From positions 1 through 59,765 of the forward strand of contig JAOPVP010000007.1 in the NCBI GenBank assembly GCA_025966135.1: 59,765 bases of DNA. Direction: 5' to 3'. How positions within the stretch are numbered: position 1 is the stretch's first letter; every line of letters begins with the position of its first letter. Below the pieces are notes generated by a model that ran no database searches, was not told the DNA's origin, and was given only the letters and a program-made list of their open reading frames with translations. The position numbers and the translations under genes are program-made. Shown one piece after another: positions 16,351 through 25,106 of the stretch. This stretch comes from Frankiales bacterium (lineage in GTDB: Bacteria > Actinomycetota > Actinomycetes > Mycobacteriales > SCTD01).

Positions 16351-18330
16351 GTGACACCGGACGAACCGAACGTGCCAGCAGTCGCGCTGTCGATCGTTCA
16401 CGCCCGTCTCATCGCGCTCGGCCTCGCGGCGCTCTACGCGGTGGCCCTGCCCGTGCACCTGACCCAGCTGACAGGCGTCGCACGAACGGTGATGGCAAGC
16501 CTGGCCGCAGCCAGCATCGCCGGGATGCTTGCGTGGGCGGCAGTCGCCAGCCGATGGCCGCAGCGGGTGACCCCACCCAGGTCCGACGCGCTGGCCGTGG
16601 TTCCCCTCGTCAACAGCCTGGCGCACTTGGCCCTCACCGCTGACATCCGACAGACGACGACGCTGATGCTCGTGTTCCTCGCAGTCGGCGCAGCTGCGGC
16701 ATCCTGCCGTTTCGCCGTCGCGATCTGCGTGACCGCAACCATTGCGTGGGCGATCATCTGCGCCAGCTTTGCCGGCCCGGCGCGCAAGGGCCTCCTGCAC
16801 TACGCGGTCCAGCTGGGCATGGCGCTCACGCTGGCCGCCTTGTTGTTTGCGATGCGGCGGCGACGCGAGAACCACCTGCTGGCTGTGCAGACGCAGCTGA
16901 TCGAGCACGTCGGGCGCGTGGAGGCGGGGCAGCAGGAGCTCGCGCTGTCCGAGCACCGGTTCCGCAGCCTGTTCCGCGACTCCCCCGTCGGCATCGGGCT
17001 GTCCGACGAGCACGGGTTGTTCGTCGCGGCAAACCGCGCGCTGTGCCGGCTTCTCGGTCGCGACGAGGCCGAGATCCTCGGGCACAGCGGCAACGAGTTC
17101 ACCCATCCGGAGGACGTGCCGTCTCAGGACCTCACCAGAGCCTGGCTCGCGAACCCCGATCCCGGGATCGTCCGCACCGAGAAGCGCTACGTCCGGCCGT
17201 CCGGCGAGGTGCGCTGGGTGTGGCTGACGGTCAACAAGGTGGACGGCCCCACCGGTCAGCGCTGGTCGATCGGGCACATGCTGGACGTGAGCGAGCGCAA
17301 GGCCACCGAGCAGGCGTTGACCGACTCGGAGGGCAACCTGGCGGCCGTCTCCGCGGTCGTCCGGCGGATCCGCACCGGCGAGGACGCCAGGCACGCGATC
17401 ACCACCGCGGCGTTGGAGATGTCGGGCGCGAACTCGTGCTGCATCCTCGAGCCCCGCACGCCCGACGGCCTGATCGTGACGGGTTCGGCCGGGGTCGATC
17501 TCATCGGCACCACGATCGCGTTCGACTCGGTGTCGGTGTCACTCGCCGTGTACCGCAGTGGTAAGCCGCTGTTCCTGTCGGATGCGGCGGGTGACCCACG
17601 GGTGTCCCAGGTGCTGCTGCAGGCAATCGAAGGCACAGCGCTTCTGTTGCAACCCGTGATCGCCGACGGAGTGGTGACGGGCGTGCTGTCCGTCAGCTGG
17701 CCGTACCGGGTCGAGAGCGTGAGCGACCGGGCGGTCCGCGCCATCGAGCTGCTGGCCGACGAAGCGGCCATCGCCCTGCAGCACGACCAGCTGCTCACCC
17801 GGCTGGCCGCGCTGGCCAGCACGGACACTCTCACGGGACTGGACAACCGCCGCGGCTGGGACGACCGCCTCGGGCAGCTGCTGGCGCAGTCACGCCGGAC
17901 GGGGGCGCCCGTGACGGTGGCGATCCTCGACTTGGACCACTTCAAGAAGTTCAACGACCAGCACGGCCACCTCCGTGGCGACGCCATGCTGTCGACCACC
18001 GCCCGCAAGTTCCAGGCTCAGCTGCGCGAGGTGGACCTGCTCGCACGCTGGGGTGGAGAGGAGTTCGCGGTAGCCCTGCCCGGCTGCGACAGCGCAGCGG
18101 CACGGCCGTTGCTCGAGCGGCTCCGACCAGCGGTGACTCACGGCCAGACCTGCAGCGTCGGGTACGCCACGTGGGACGGCGTAGAGACCCCCGAGCAGCT
18201 CCTCGCCAGAGCAGACGAAGCGCTGTACGACGCCAAAGCGGCCGGCCGCAACCGAAGCGTGGCGGCGTTGACCCCCGCTCCGCGCAGGCCACCCGTCGAG
18301 GAGACAGCCGTCGCCGACGGACCCCGCTGA
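16351..18330 (+). CDS. Membrane PAS-GAF-GGDEF diguanylate cyclase
   Basis: A 659-residue signalling enzyme that makes cyclic di-GMP. Residues 1-165 hold about five hydrophobic segments, then come a PAS domain (about 195-325, starting SEHRFRSLFRDSPVGIG), a GAF-like domain (about 330-480) and GGDEF (about 490-640). The active-site motif is G568-G-E-E-F572 in RWGGEEF. An RxxD inhibitory site (R559-D562) sits five residues before it, so product inhibition is likely. There is no EAL domain. The GTG start has GGGAGG a few nt upstream. The 210-nt region before it holds nothing else I can identify. Confidence 0.92.
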   Translation: MTPDEPNVPAVALSIVHARLIALGLAALYAVALPVHLTQLTGVARTVMASLAAASIAGMLAWAAVASRWPQRVTPPRSDALAVVPLVNSLAHLALTADIRQTTTLMLVFLAVGAAAASCRFAVAICVTATIAWAIICASFAGPARKGLLHYAVQLGMALTLAALLFAMRRRRENHLLAVQTQLIEHVGRVEAGQQELALSEHRFRSLFRDSPVGIGLSDEHGLFVAANRALCRLLGRDEAEILGHSGNEFTHPEDVPSQDLTRAWLANPDPGIVRTEKRYVRPSGEVRWVWLTVNKVDGPTGQRWSIGHMLDVSERKATEQALTDSEGNLAAVSAVVRRIRTGEDARHAITTAALEMSGANSCCILEPRTPDGLIVTGSAGVDLIGTTIAFDSVSVSLAVYRSGKPLFLSDAAGDPRVSQVLLQAIEGTALLLQPVIADGVVTGVLSVSWPYRVESVSDRAVRAIELLADEAAIALQHDQLLTRLAALASTDTLTGLDNRRGWDDRLGQLLAQSRRTGAPVTVAILDLDHFKKFNDQHGHLRGDAMLSTTARKFQAQLREVDLLARWGGEEFAVALPGCDSAAARPLLERLRPAVTHGQTCSVGYATWDGVETPEQLLARADEALYDAKAAGRNRSVAALTPAPRRPPVEETAVADGPR

Positions 18331-18332
18331 GC

Positions 18333-19544
18333 TCAGCCGGGCGAGTCCTGGTGGACCGGTGCGGGTGCGGCCAACCGGTGGCCGAAGGCGAGCAGACCGA
18401 TGGCGGTCGCGAGTCCGACGCCGCCTGCCACCAGCAGCGGGAGCCGGCCGTTCCCGTGCCAGGCGAAGCCGGCCCACAGCCCCGCCACCAGCACCGCTCC
18501 GCCCGTGAGGGCTTGGAAGAGCCCCTGCGCGCCGCCTTGTCGGTCGGGGGGTGCCAGGCTCGCGACCCACGCCTTCCCGACTCCGTCGGTGCACGCGGCG
18601 AAACCGCCGTACAGCGGCAGCAGGACGAACACGAGCCAGGCTGAGTGAGCCAGCCCCAGGCCGAGGTAGCCGATGGCAAAGAACCCCAGTCCCGTGGCAA
18701 ACACCACGTACCGGGGCAAGCGGTCGGACAGGGCCCCGGCGGGGTAGGACGCTGCGGCGTAGACGGCGTTGTAGACGATGTAGGCGGCGATGACGGAGCC
18801 GGTCGACAGACCCAGGTCGTGGGCGCGCAGCAGCAGGAGGGCGTCGGGGAAGTTCACCAGGCTGAACAGCGCGAGCACCAGGATCAGGCGGCGTAGCTGC
18901 GGGGACAGGCCCGCGGGAGGGGCGATGCCCGGCCTGGCCGCCGGTGTCGCGCGCGGAGTCGGCCGGCTGTCATCCCGGACAGCAGCGACCAGCGCCACGG
19001 ACAGCACGGCAGGGATGACGGCGATGAGCAGCAGCGGACGGATCCGGTGCCCGAGCAGCTCGTACAGGGCCAGTCCGACGGCAGGACCGATCACGGCGCC
19101 GGCGGTGTCGGCCGCGCGGTGGAAGCCGAAGATCCGTCCGCGCGCGGACGGGTCGGCGCCGACCATGAGCAGCGCGTCGCGCGGGGCGCCTCGCACGCCT
19201 TTGCCGAGCCGGTCGACACACCTGCCGCCGAGTACGACGGGCCACACCACTGCCACGGCGATGAGCAGCTTGCCGGCCGCCGCGAGGCCGTAGCCGAGGG
19301 CGATGAGCGGCTTGCGCCCGAACCGGTCCGACAGCCGCCCGGCGAGCAGCCTGGTGACCGCGGCCACCCCCTCTGCGGCGCCTTCGACGACACCGACGAC
19401 CGCGGCCGGCGCGCCGAGCGTCACGGTGAGGAAGATCGGCAGCACCGGGTACAACATCTCGCTGGCGGCGTCCTGCAGTAGCGACACGGCCGACAGCGTG
19501 CGTAGGTTGGGCGTCAGCCAGGCGCGGTCGGAAGCGGTCGTCAC
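18333..19544 (-). CDS. MFS transporter
   Basis: A 403-residue, 12-segment major facilitator. The loop 2-3 signature GRLSDRFGRKPLIALGYG and the repeat in the second half (GALSDRLPRYVVFATG) are clear, as is DRLGKGVRGAPRDAL after segment 4. That last motif occurs in a group of actinobacterial MFS proteins of unknown substrate. The start is GTG at 19542-19544 with only a weak ribosome site. It is divergent from the ferredoxin reductase gene and convergent with the diguanylate cyclase (2-nt gap). Confidence 0.88.
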   Translation of the reverse strand: MTTASDRAWLTPNLRTLSAVSLLQDAASEMLYPVLPIFLTVTLGAPAAVVGVVEGAAEGVAAVTRLLAGRLSDRFGRKPLIALGYGLAAAGKLLIAVAVVWPVVLGGRCVDRLGKGVRGAPRDALLMVGADPSARGRIFGFHRAADTAGAVIGPAVGLALYELLGHRIRPLLLIAVIPAVLSVALVAAVRDDSRPTPRATPAARPGIAPPAGLSPQLRRLILVLALFSLVNFPDALLLLRAHDLGLSTGSVIAAYIVYNAVYAAASYPAGALSDRLPRYVVFATGLGFFAIGYLGLGLAHSAWLVFVLLPLYGGFAACTDGVGKAWVASLAPPDRQGGAQGLFQALTGGAVLVAGLWAGFAWHGNGRLPLLVAGGVGLATAIGLLAFGHRLAAPAPVHQDSPG

Positions 19545-19640
19545 AGGCGCACCACCCGGGTTGCGCCCTTGCGGGCAAGGGAAACGATCGGGTCAACAGC
19601 ACGCTCGTCGCGCTCAGCAGCCGCTGCCGGAGGTAAGGCC

Positions 19641-20873
19641 ATGAACAGCGAACGCACCTTCCTCATTGTCGGGGCGAGCCTGGCCGGCGCCAAGGCAGCC
19701 GAGACCCTACGCGCCGACGGCTTCGACGGTCGCGTCGTGCTGATCGGCGCCGAGAGCGAACGCCCCTACGAGCGGCCTCCGCTGTCCAAGGACTACCTCG
19801 CCGGCACCAGCGAGAAGGACAAGGTCTACGTCCACGCCGCGTCCTGGTATGCCGAGCACGAGGTGGAGCTCAGGCTGGACACGCGCGCCACCGCGCTCGA
19901 CACCGCTGGACACACGGTCAGCCTCCAGGGGGGCGAGTCGCTCAGCTACACCAAGGTCCTGCTGACCACAGGGTCGACGCCCCGTCGGCTGGACGTCCCC
20001 GGCAACGACCTCGACGGGATCTTCACCTTGCGTACCGTCGGTGACTCCGAGGCCATTCGGGCGGCGATCAGCCGAGGCGGTCCCGTCGTGGTGATCGGGG
20101 GCGGGTGGATCGGCCTGGAGACCGCCGCCGCCGCCCGCGGCTACGGCGCGGACGTCACCATCATCGAACCCCGACCGACGCCGCTGCACGCCGTCCTGGG
20201 ACCGGAGATGGGCGAGGTCTTCGCCCAACTGCATCGCGACCACGGAGTGGACCTGCGGGTCAACACCGGGGTCCGCGAGATCCGGGGCAGCGGCCGTCGG
20301 GCGGTCGGGGTCGTCACCGACAGCGGCGAGGAGGTGGCCGCGGACACAGTGATCGTCGGAGTCGGGATCCAGCCCAACGTCGAGCTCGCTGAGCACGCGA
20401 GGCTCACCGTGGACAACGGGATCGTGGTGGACGCGCACCTGCAGACCTCCGACCCCGATGTGTACGCCGCCGGCGACGTGGCCAACTTCCACCACCCGCT
20501 GCTGGACCGGCGCATCCGCGTCGAGCACTGGGCCAACGCGCTCCACGGCGGACCGGCCGCGGCCCGAGCGATGCTCGGCACCGGCCAGCCGTACGACCGG
20601 GTGCCCTACTTCTACTCCGACCAGTACGACCTCGGTATGGAGTACTCCGGCCTCGCGGCGCCCGGGGACTACGACCAGGTGCTCCTGCGCGGCGACCAGA
20701 GCAAGCGCGAGTTCATCGCCTTCTGGCTCAGGGAGCAACGCGTCCTCGCGGGGATGAACGTCAACGTCTGGGACGTCACGGACCCCATCCAGCAGCTCGT
20801 CCGCTCGGCAGCGCCCGTCGATCCCGCCAGGCTCACCGACACCAGCGTCCCCCTGGACCAGGTGTTTGCCTGA
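19641..20873 (+). CDS. NAD(P)H:ferredoxin reductase (rubredoxin-reductase type)
   Basis: A 410-residue FAD/NAD-dependent oxidoreductase that passes electrons to ferredoxins serving P450s or dioxygenases. It has the FAD motif VGASLAGAKAAETL at the N-terminus, then RPYERPPLSKDYL, the NAD motif VIGGGWIGLETAAAARGYG (about residues 155-173), the second FAD motif VYAAGDVANF and a reductase C-terminal domain (WANALHGG onward). The ATG at 19641 has GGAGGT about 7 nt upstream. No P450 or ferredoxin gene is in the window. Confidence 0.92.
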   Translation: MNSERTFLIVGASLAGAKAAETLRADGFDGRVVLIGAESERPYERPPLSKDYLAGTSEKDKVYVHAASWYAEHEVELRLDTRATALDTAGHTVSLQGGESLSYTKVLLTTGSTPRRLDVPGNDLDGIFTLRTVGDSEAIRAAISRGGPVVVIGGGWIGLETAAAARGYGADVTIIEPRPTPLHAVLGPEMGEVFAQLHRDHGVDLRVNTGVREIRGSGRRAVGVVTDSGEEVAADTVIVGVGIQPNVELAEHARLTVDNGIVVDAHLQTSDPDVYAAGDVANFHHPLLDRRIRVEHWANALHGGPAAARAMLGTGQPYDRVPYFYSDQYDLGMEYSGLAAPGDYDQVLLRGDQSKREFIAFWLREQRVLAGMNVNVWDVTDPIQQLVRSAAPVDPARLTDTSVPLDQVFA

Positions 20874-21075
20874 GATCTCAAGGCGCGTACCGCGGCGGCA
20901 TGACGGCGAGCCTGCAGCGCAGCGCAACCGAGCAGTGCCCGGTTCGTGTCCCGCGGACGCGTCGTCGTCGACGGGCCGACACCTGGCCGTGCCGAAGGAG
21001 AAACAGCAGCGACGCACAACCCTGCGCACTATGCGGAAGCATCAGGCGGAAACACTCACTCACCCAAAAATCGCC

Positions 21076-21104
21076 TTGTCAGCCCCTTAGTCTCCTCATA
21101 AGAG
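21076..21104 (+). promoter_or_regulatory. Possible promoter of the GntR gene
   Basis: TTGTCA (21076-21081), a 17-nt spacer and TAAGAG (21099-21104). The -35 is good and the -10 is fair. The 282-nt stretch from 20874 to 21155 holds no recognisable gene. Confidence 0.35.
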
Positions 21105-21155
21105 GTCGGAGAGGTCGCCCGTTCGACGAGGTGGCCGTCGGAAGGGCGAGGCTAG

Positions 21156-21974
21156 ATGGTGCGCACGACTCCTTCGCACAACGAGATGCGGCGGCGGACT
21201 GGCATGCAGCGCCTCCAGCCCCCTGAGGTGCTTCCCTGGACCGGGACCTCGGGGCGTCTACGCGCAGACGAGGCTCGCCGGGTCCGCGACGTCCTCCGAT
21301 GGGAGATCCTGGCCGCCCCGGCGGCCTGGAAGCTGCCGAGCGAGGAGCAGCTCATACGCAGCTTCTCGGTGAGCCGGAACACCGTGCGGGTGGCGCTCGG
21401 CCTCTTGCGGGAGGAAGGACTCCTCGAGCGCGTGCAGGGGGCCGGCACCTTCACAAGGGCGCGGCACACCCGACACCGACTGGATCTCGGTCTCGACATG
21501 CGCACCAGCCTGCATGGTCGCCCGACACTGGAGTACTCAGTCCTGGTCGCAGAGCGCCGGCCGGCTCCGGAGCCGCTGCGTCGAGCTCTCCAGCTCGGTC
21601 CGACCGACGACGTGGTGCTGATCGAGCGGGTGGCCGTCCTGGACCACGTACCGCTGCTCGTGTCCACAGGCTGGTTCCCGGCCCACCTCGCCGCTCCCAT
21701 CCTGGACCTGGACCTGACGTCGGAGCTCTCAGACCTGCTCGTGTCCATCGGTCTGGAGGTGCGGGCAGGAGAGTTCTCGGTCGAAGCGGTGCGTGCGGAC
21801 AGCACGGCCACCAACCTTCTCGGCGTCCGGGGAGGCGCCCCCATCCTGCGGTTCACCTTCCAAGCCGACCTCGTCGATGGGACACCCATCGAGTTGAGCT
21901 TCCTGCACTGCCGCGGGGACCGCCTGGAGCTGGTGCCCCAGCTGCTGCAGCTCGGCAGGCAAGCGGGCGGTTAG
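21156..21974 (+). CDS. GntR/HutC-family regulator with UTRA domain
   Basis: A 272-residue transcription regulator. The winged-helix N-terminal domain (about residues 38-102) has KLPSEEQLIRSFSVSRNTVR followed by LREEGLLERVQGAGTF, a textbook GntR pattern. The rest is a UTRA effector-binding domain (VVLIERVAVLDHVPLLVST, then PILRFTFQADLVDGTPIELS). It lies directly upstream of the MFS-small protein-amidase genes in the same direction, so it probably responds to their substrate. The palindrome at 22050-22063 is a candidate target. Confidence 0.9.
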   Translation: MVRTTPSHNEMRRRTGMQRLQPPEVLPWTGTSGRLRADEARRVRDVLRWEILAAPAAWKLPSEEQLIRSFSVSRNTVRVALGLLREEGLLERVQGAGTFTRARHTRHRLDLGLDMRTSLHGRPTLEYSVLVAERRPAPEPLRRALQLGPTDDVVLIERVAVLDHVPLLVSTGWFPAHLAAPILDLDLTSELSDLLVSIGLEVRAGEFSVEAVRADSTATNLLGVRGGAPILRFTFQADLVDGTPIELSFLHCRGDRLELVPQLLQLGRQAGG

Positions 21975-22049
21975 CGGTGGCGGAAGCAGCCACTTCCTGG
22001 CGGGCTGCCGCACGCTCCCGCTGGCTTAACTTCCGGGACCCCCCGAGGA

Positions 22050-22063
22050 CTTACGTCCGTAAG
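22050..22063. promoter_or_regulatory. Palindrome CTTACG-TC-CGTAAG upstream of MFS/amidase genes
   Basis: A perfect 6-2-6 inverted repeat 23 nt before the MFS ATG, in the 112-nt spacer after the GntR gene. Its size and position suit a GntR-dimer operator; the assignment is inference. Confidence 0.45.
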
Positions 22064-22086
22064 GTCGTGCCCCGAGCCTGGCGCGC

Positions 22087-23295
22087 ATGGGTTTCACCGT
22101 GGAGACGCGCTTCCACCTGGTCGTAGCGGTCACCGGTGTCGCCTTCGGCATGACCTTCCCGTTCGTCCCTCTCCTGGCCGGGCAGCTCGGCGCCGCCGCC
22201 GCGCTTGCCGGCCTGATCACGGCAGCGAACGCGCCCGCGGTCCTTGCGGTGGACGTCTTCGGCACGGGTGTCGTCCCCAACCTCGGAGGGCGAGCTGTCC
22301 TTGTTGCCGGGCTCACGGCCTTCGGACTCGGCTCGGCGCTGGCAGCATGCCCGTTCGGGCTCGAGGTCCTGGTGGTGTCGAGGCTGTTCGAAGGAGTGGG
22401 TCTCGCGCTCTTCATGTCAGGTGCGCTGTACCTGGTGGTCAGGACGCATGAGCCTGGGCGTCGGGCGCGCGCGCTCGGCAGCTTCAACGCCCACTGGTTC
22501 CTGGGCATCGCGGTCGGGCCGGTCGTAGGCGGTTTCATCGCGCAGACCGCCTCCGGCGCGAGCGGCTACCGCCGCGCCTTCGCGGTGTGTGCCGCCGTCA
22601 GCTTCGGGTCCGCCCTGCTTGCGCGACTCGCGCTGGAGCCGTATCCGAGCACCGGGCGGGTGGAGCTCAGACTTCCCGAGCTGGCGTGCCTGCGGGTCCC
22701 CCGGCTGGCGCGCGCGGTGGCACTCGGCGGGTTCGGTGAAGCCGTCCGCGACGCCCTGGCCGGCATTCTCCTGCCGCTGGCTGCGGTGTCGGCGGGCCTC
22801 GACAACGCCGCCATCGGTGTTGTGCTCACCGTTCTCGCACTTGCTGACGTCGTCAGCATGAAGCTGAGCGGTCATCTGGCAGATCGCTACGGCAGGTCAC
22901 GCCCGCTCATCGTGACGCTGGTTGTCGGTGCAGCAGTCGCCTGGTGCGCCGCCGCGGCCGACAACGCCGTTGACCTGGTGGTCGTAGCACTCGCCCTCGG
23001 GCTGTGCCTTGGTTCGGCATGGGTCATACCACCTGTCATGGTCGTGGACGTCGCATCAGAGTCCCCGGACCTCTTCGACACGGAGTCCGCCGTCGCCGCG
23101 TACCGCATCTGCGCGGACGTCGGGCTGTTCCTGGGCTTGTTCGGGAGTGGCGTCGTGATCGGTATGACGGGTCCGGCTCGGGCCTTCGTCCTGTTCGGCG
23201 TCCTGCTGCTCGCCGGCGCGGCACTCGCCAGGAGCGTGGGCGAGACCCGTCACCCCCAAGAGCACCTGGTGGCCGCCGGCGAACCCCTGTCGTGA
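22087..23295 (+). CDS. MFS transporter of the amidase operon
   Basis: A 402-residue, 12-segment major facilitator. There is an Arg-rich cytoplasmic loop (VRTHEPGRRARALGSFNAHW) after segment 4 and a second-half motif GHLADRYGRSRPLIV typical of the loop 2-3 signature. It is downstream of the GntR gene and overlaps the following frame (GTGA at 23292). Likely imports or exports the substrate or product of the amidase; direction and substrate are unknown. Confidence 0.88.
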   Translation: MGFTVETRFHLVVAVTGVAFGMTFPFVPLLAGQLGAAAALAGLITAANAPAVLAVDVFGTGVVPNLGGRAVLVAGLTAFGLGSALAACPFGLEVLVVSRLFEGVGLALFMSGALYLVVRTHEPGRRARALGSFNAHWFLGIAVGPVVGGFIAQTASGASGYRRAFAVCAAVSFGSALLARLALEPYPSTGRVELRLPELACLRVPRLARAVALGGFGEAVRDALAGILLPLAAVSAGLDNAAIGVVLTVLALADVVSMKLSGHLADRYGRSRPLIVTLVVGAAVAWCAAAADNAVDLVVVALALGLCLGSAWVIPPVMVVDVASESPDLFDTESAVAAYRICADVGLFLGLFGSGVVIGMTGPARAFVLFGVLLLAGAALARSVGETRHPQEHLVAAGEPLS

Positions 23296-23375
23296 CACCT
23301 TCCGCCGCTCGAACGGCGGACCTCTGCTTGCACGCCATCACGGTGATGGCGTTGCCGACACTGATCGGAGATCGC

Positions 23376-23621
23376 ATGGAGTCCAGTTCCATTCCCACCA
23401 CGACCGCAGCCGATCCAGCCACGGTGGCCATGCTCGCTGCCATGGCCCGTCGCCGGGACCTCGCCTTCGACGAGGCCACGCTGACGGCTGCAGCGACGCT
23501 CGACGCCTGGCTGGCACCTCGTCAGCTCGAGCTGCGGCAGCACGAGCTGTCCTTCCTCGAGCTCGTCGAACCGCCCACGGCCTTCCAATGGCTCGAGCAG
23601 GGTGGACGGTCGACCGCGTGA
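23376..23621 (+). CDS. GatC/AtzG-like small subunit preceding the amidase
   Basis: An 81-residue, mostly helical protein (MESSSIPTTTAADPATVAML at the start) ending in ELVEPPTAFQWLEQGG. Its size, helical make-up, the acidic-Pro-Pro tail and its place right before an amidase-signature gene resemble AtzG (DUF4089) and GatC, which wrap around AtzE or GatA. The ATG at 23376 has GGAG 5 nt upstream. A longer GTG version from 23292 (109 residues), coupled to the MFS stop by GTGA, is possible. The family assignment is by pattern and context, not by alignment. Confidence 0.55.
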   Translation: MESSSIPTTTAADPATVAMLAAMARRRDLAFDEATLTAAATLDAWLAPRQLELRQHELSFLELVEPPTAFQWLEQGGRSTA

Positions 23622-23661
23622 CGCGCCACATCCCTTCCCACCTCGATTCGGGAGATCAGTC

Positions 23662-25074
23662 GTGACAGACCTTTGCAACCTGACGGCCACCGAGCTACTG
23701 GGGCTCTACCACTCCGGCAAGGCCCGCCCCAGCGAGGCGGTGGAGTCCTGCCTGGGACGCATCGAGAAGATCGAGCCCTCACTCAACGCGGTACTCACCT
23801 TGCTGGCCGACCGAGCTCGGGAGCAGGCGGCGGCGTCGGACGCGCGGTGGCAGGCCGGCACCCAGCGCCCTCTCGAAGGTGTGCCGTTCCTGCTCAAGGA
23901 CATCGTGGCGACAGAAGGCATCCGCACCACCGGCGGATCGGCGATCTACCGCGACTGGATTCCCAGCCAGTCGGCCGCCCTGGCCCAGCGGCTCGAGGCC
24001 GCCGGGGGCAGCCTGCTCGCGAAGGTGCAGACCATGGAGTTCGCCTATGGCCACGAGGTCAACACGACCTGGGGTCCCATGCCCAATCCCTGGGACCTCG
24101 AGCGGACTACCGGTGGATCGTCGTCCGGGAGTGGCGCAGGGGTGGCGGCTCGCTACGCGCCGCTGGCCATCGGAACAGACACCGGCGGTTCCATCCGCGA
24201 CCCATCCAGCTTCTGCAACCTGACCGGCATCAAGCCGACGTACGGTCGGGTCCCGCGGCACGGCGTGATGCCGCTGGCCTGGAGTCTGGACCACGCGGGT
24301 CCCATGACACGTGACGTGCGTGACGCGGCGCTGATGCTCGAAGTCATCGCCGGCTACGACGCCGGCGACCCGATGTCGTCGCGGCAGCCGGTTCCGGAGT
24401 ACAGCGCCCTCCTCGGTGACGGCGGAGCAGCTGGCCTGCGCGTGGGCGTACCTGTCGAGTGGTTCTGGGACATCATTGATCCCGAGGTGAAGGCCGCCGC
24501 TGATCGGATCGTCGCCCTGCTCGCGGACGCCGGTGCAACCGTGACCCCGGTCCACCTGCCCAACGCCCACCTTGCCGACGTGATCGGCTGGACGGTCATG
24601 CTGGCCGAGTTCGGGTCGCTTCATGAGGTGACCCTGGACCGCCTGGCGGAGTACGACACGGGCAACATCGATGCGCTTCCCGCAGCGCAGTTCGTGTCCG
24701 CCTCCGACTACCTGCGGGCCCAACGGCTCCGCAACCTCGTACAGCGGGACTTCGAGGCTGCGTTCGACGACGTGGACGTACTCGTCGTGCCGGGATCCAT
24801 CTCGGTGGCGCCACGGCTTGACGAGATGGGGGTCACGCTGGACGGAACCTTCTACGGCTACGCCGAGCACTTCCTGCGCACCATGTTCGTCTTCAACGTC
24901 ACCGGCCTCCCCGCACTGAGTGTGCCCAGCGGCCTCAGCTCCACCGGCCTCCCCATGGGTGTTCAGCTCGTGGCCCGGCCTTTCGCGGAGGCCACAGCCT
25001 TCCGCGCAGCACAGGTCATCCAGCGCGCCACGGACTTCCACACCGCCGTGCCCCCACTGGTCGCCTCACTCTGA
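23662..25074 (+). CDS. Amidase-signature hydrolase (GatA/AtzE-like)
   Basis: A 470-residue amidase of the Ser-cisSer-Lys class that cleaves C-N amide bonds. Lys79 in FLLKDIVATEG, cis-Ser153 region in TTGGSSSGSGAG and nucleophile Ser177 in GTDTGGSIRDP complete the triad, followed by GIKPTYGRVPRHGVMPLAWS. The GTG at 23662 has GGGAG about 7 nt upstream. The regulator-transporter-small subunit-amidase order points to catabolism of an imported amide or ureido compound. AtzE-type hydrolysis of a carboxylated urea is one option; a simple amide is another. Confidence 0.9.
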   Translation: MTDLCNLTATELLGLYHSGKARPSEAVESCLGRIEKIEPSLNAVLTLLADRAREQAAASDARWQAGTQRPLEGVPFLLKDIVATEGIRTTGGSAIYRDWIPSQSAALAQRLEAAGGSLLAKVQTMEFAYGHEVNTTWGPMPNPWDLERTTGGSSSGSGAGVAARYAPLAIGTDTGGSIRDPSSFCNLTGIKPTYGRVPRHGVMPLAWSLDHAGPMTRDVRDAALMLEVIAGYDAGDPMSSRQPVPEYSALLGDGGAAGLRVGVPVEWFWDIIDPEVKAAADRIVALLADAGATVTPVHLPNAHLADVIGWTVMLAEFGSLHEVTLDRLAEYDTGNIDALPAAQFVSASDYLRAQRLRNLVQRDFEAAFDDVDVLVVPGSISVAPRLDEMGVTLDGTFYGYAEHFLRTMFVFNVTGLPALSVPSGLSSTGLPMGVQLVARPFAEATAFRAAQVIQRATDFHTAVPPLVASL

Positions 25075-25081
25075 GGCGAGG

Positions 25082-25106
25082 CTGGTCAGTCCGACGGACT
25101 GACCAG
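25082..25106. terminator. Hairpin between convergent amidase and MFS genes
   Basis: An 11-bp perfect stem CTGGTCAGTCC / GGACTGACCAG with a GAC loop, beginning 8 nt past the amidase stop and overlapping the MFS 3' end. It can terminate the plus-strand transcript and possibly both. Confidence 0.6.

Noticed and set aside
23004..23375. Longer frame for the GatC/AtzG-like protein inside the MFS gene
   Set aside because: Codons before 23292 overlap the MFS gene in another frame; the ATG with GGAG at 23376 is preferred, and GTG at 23292 is kept only as an alternative.
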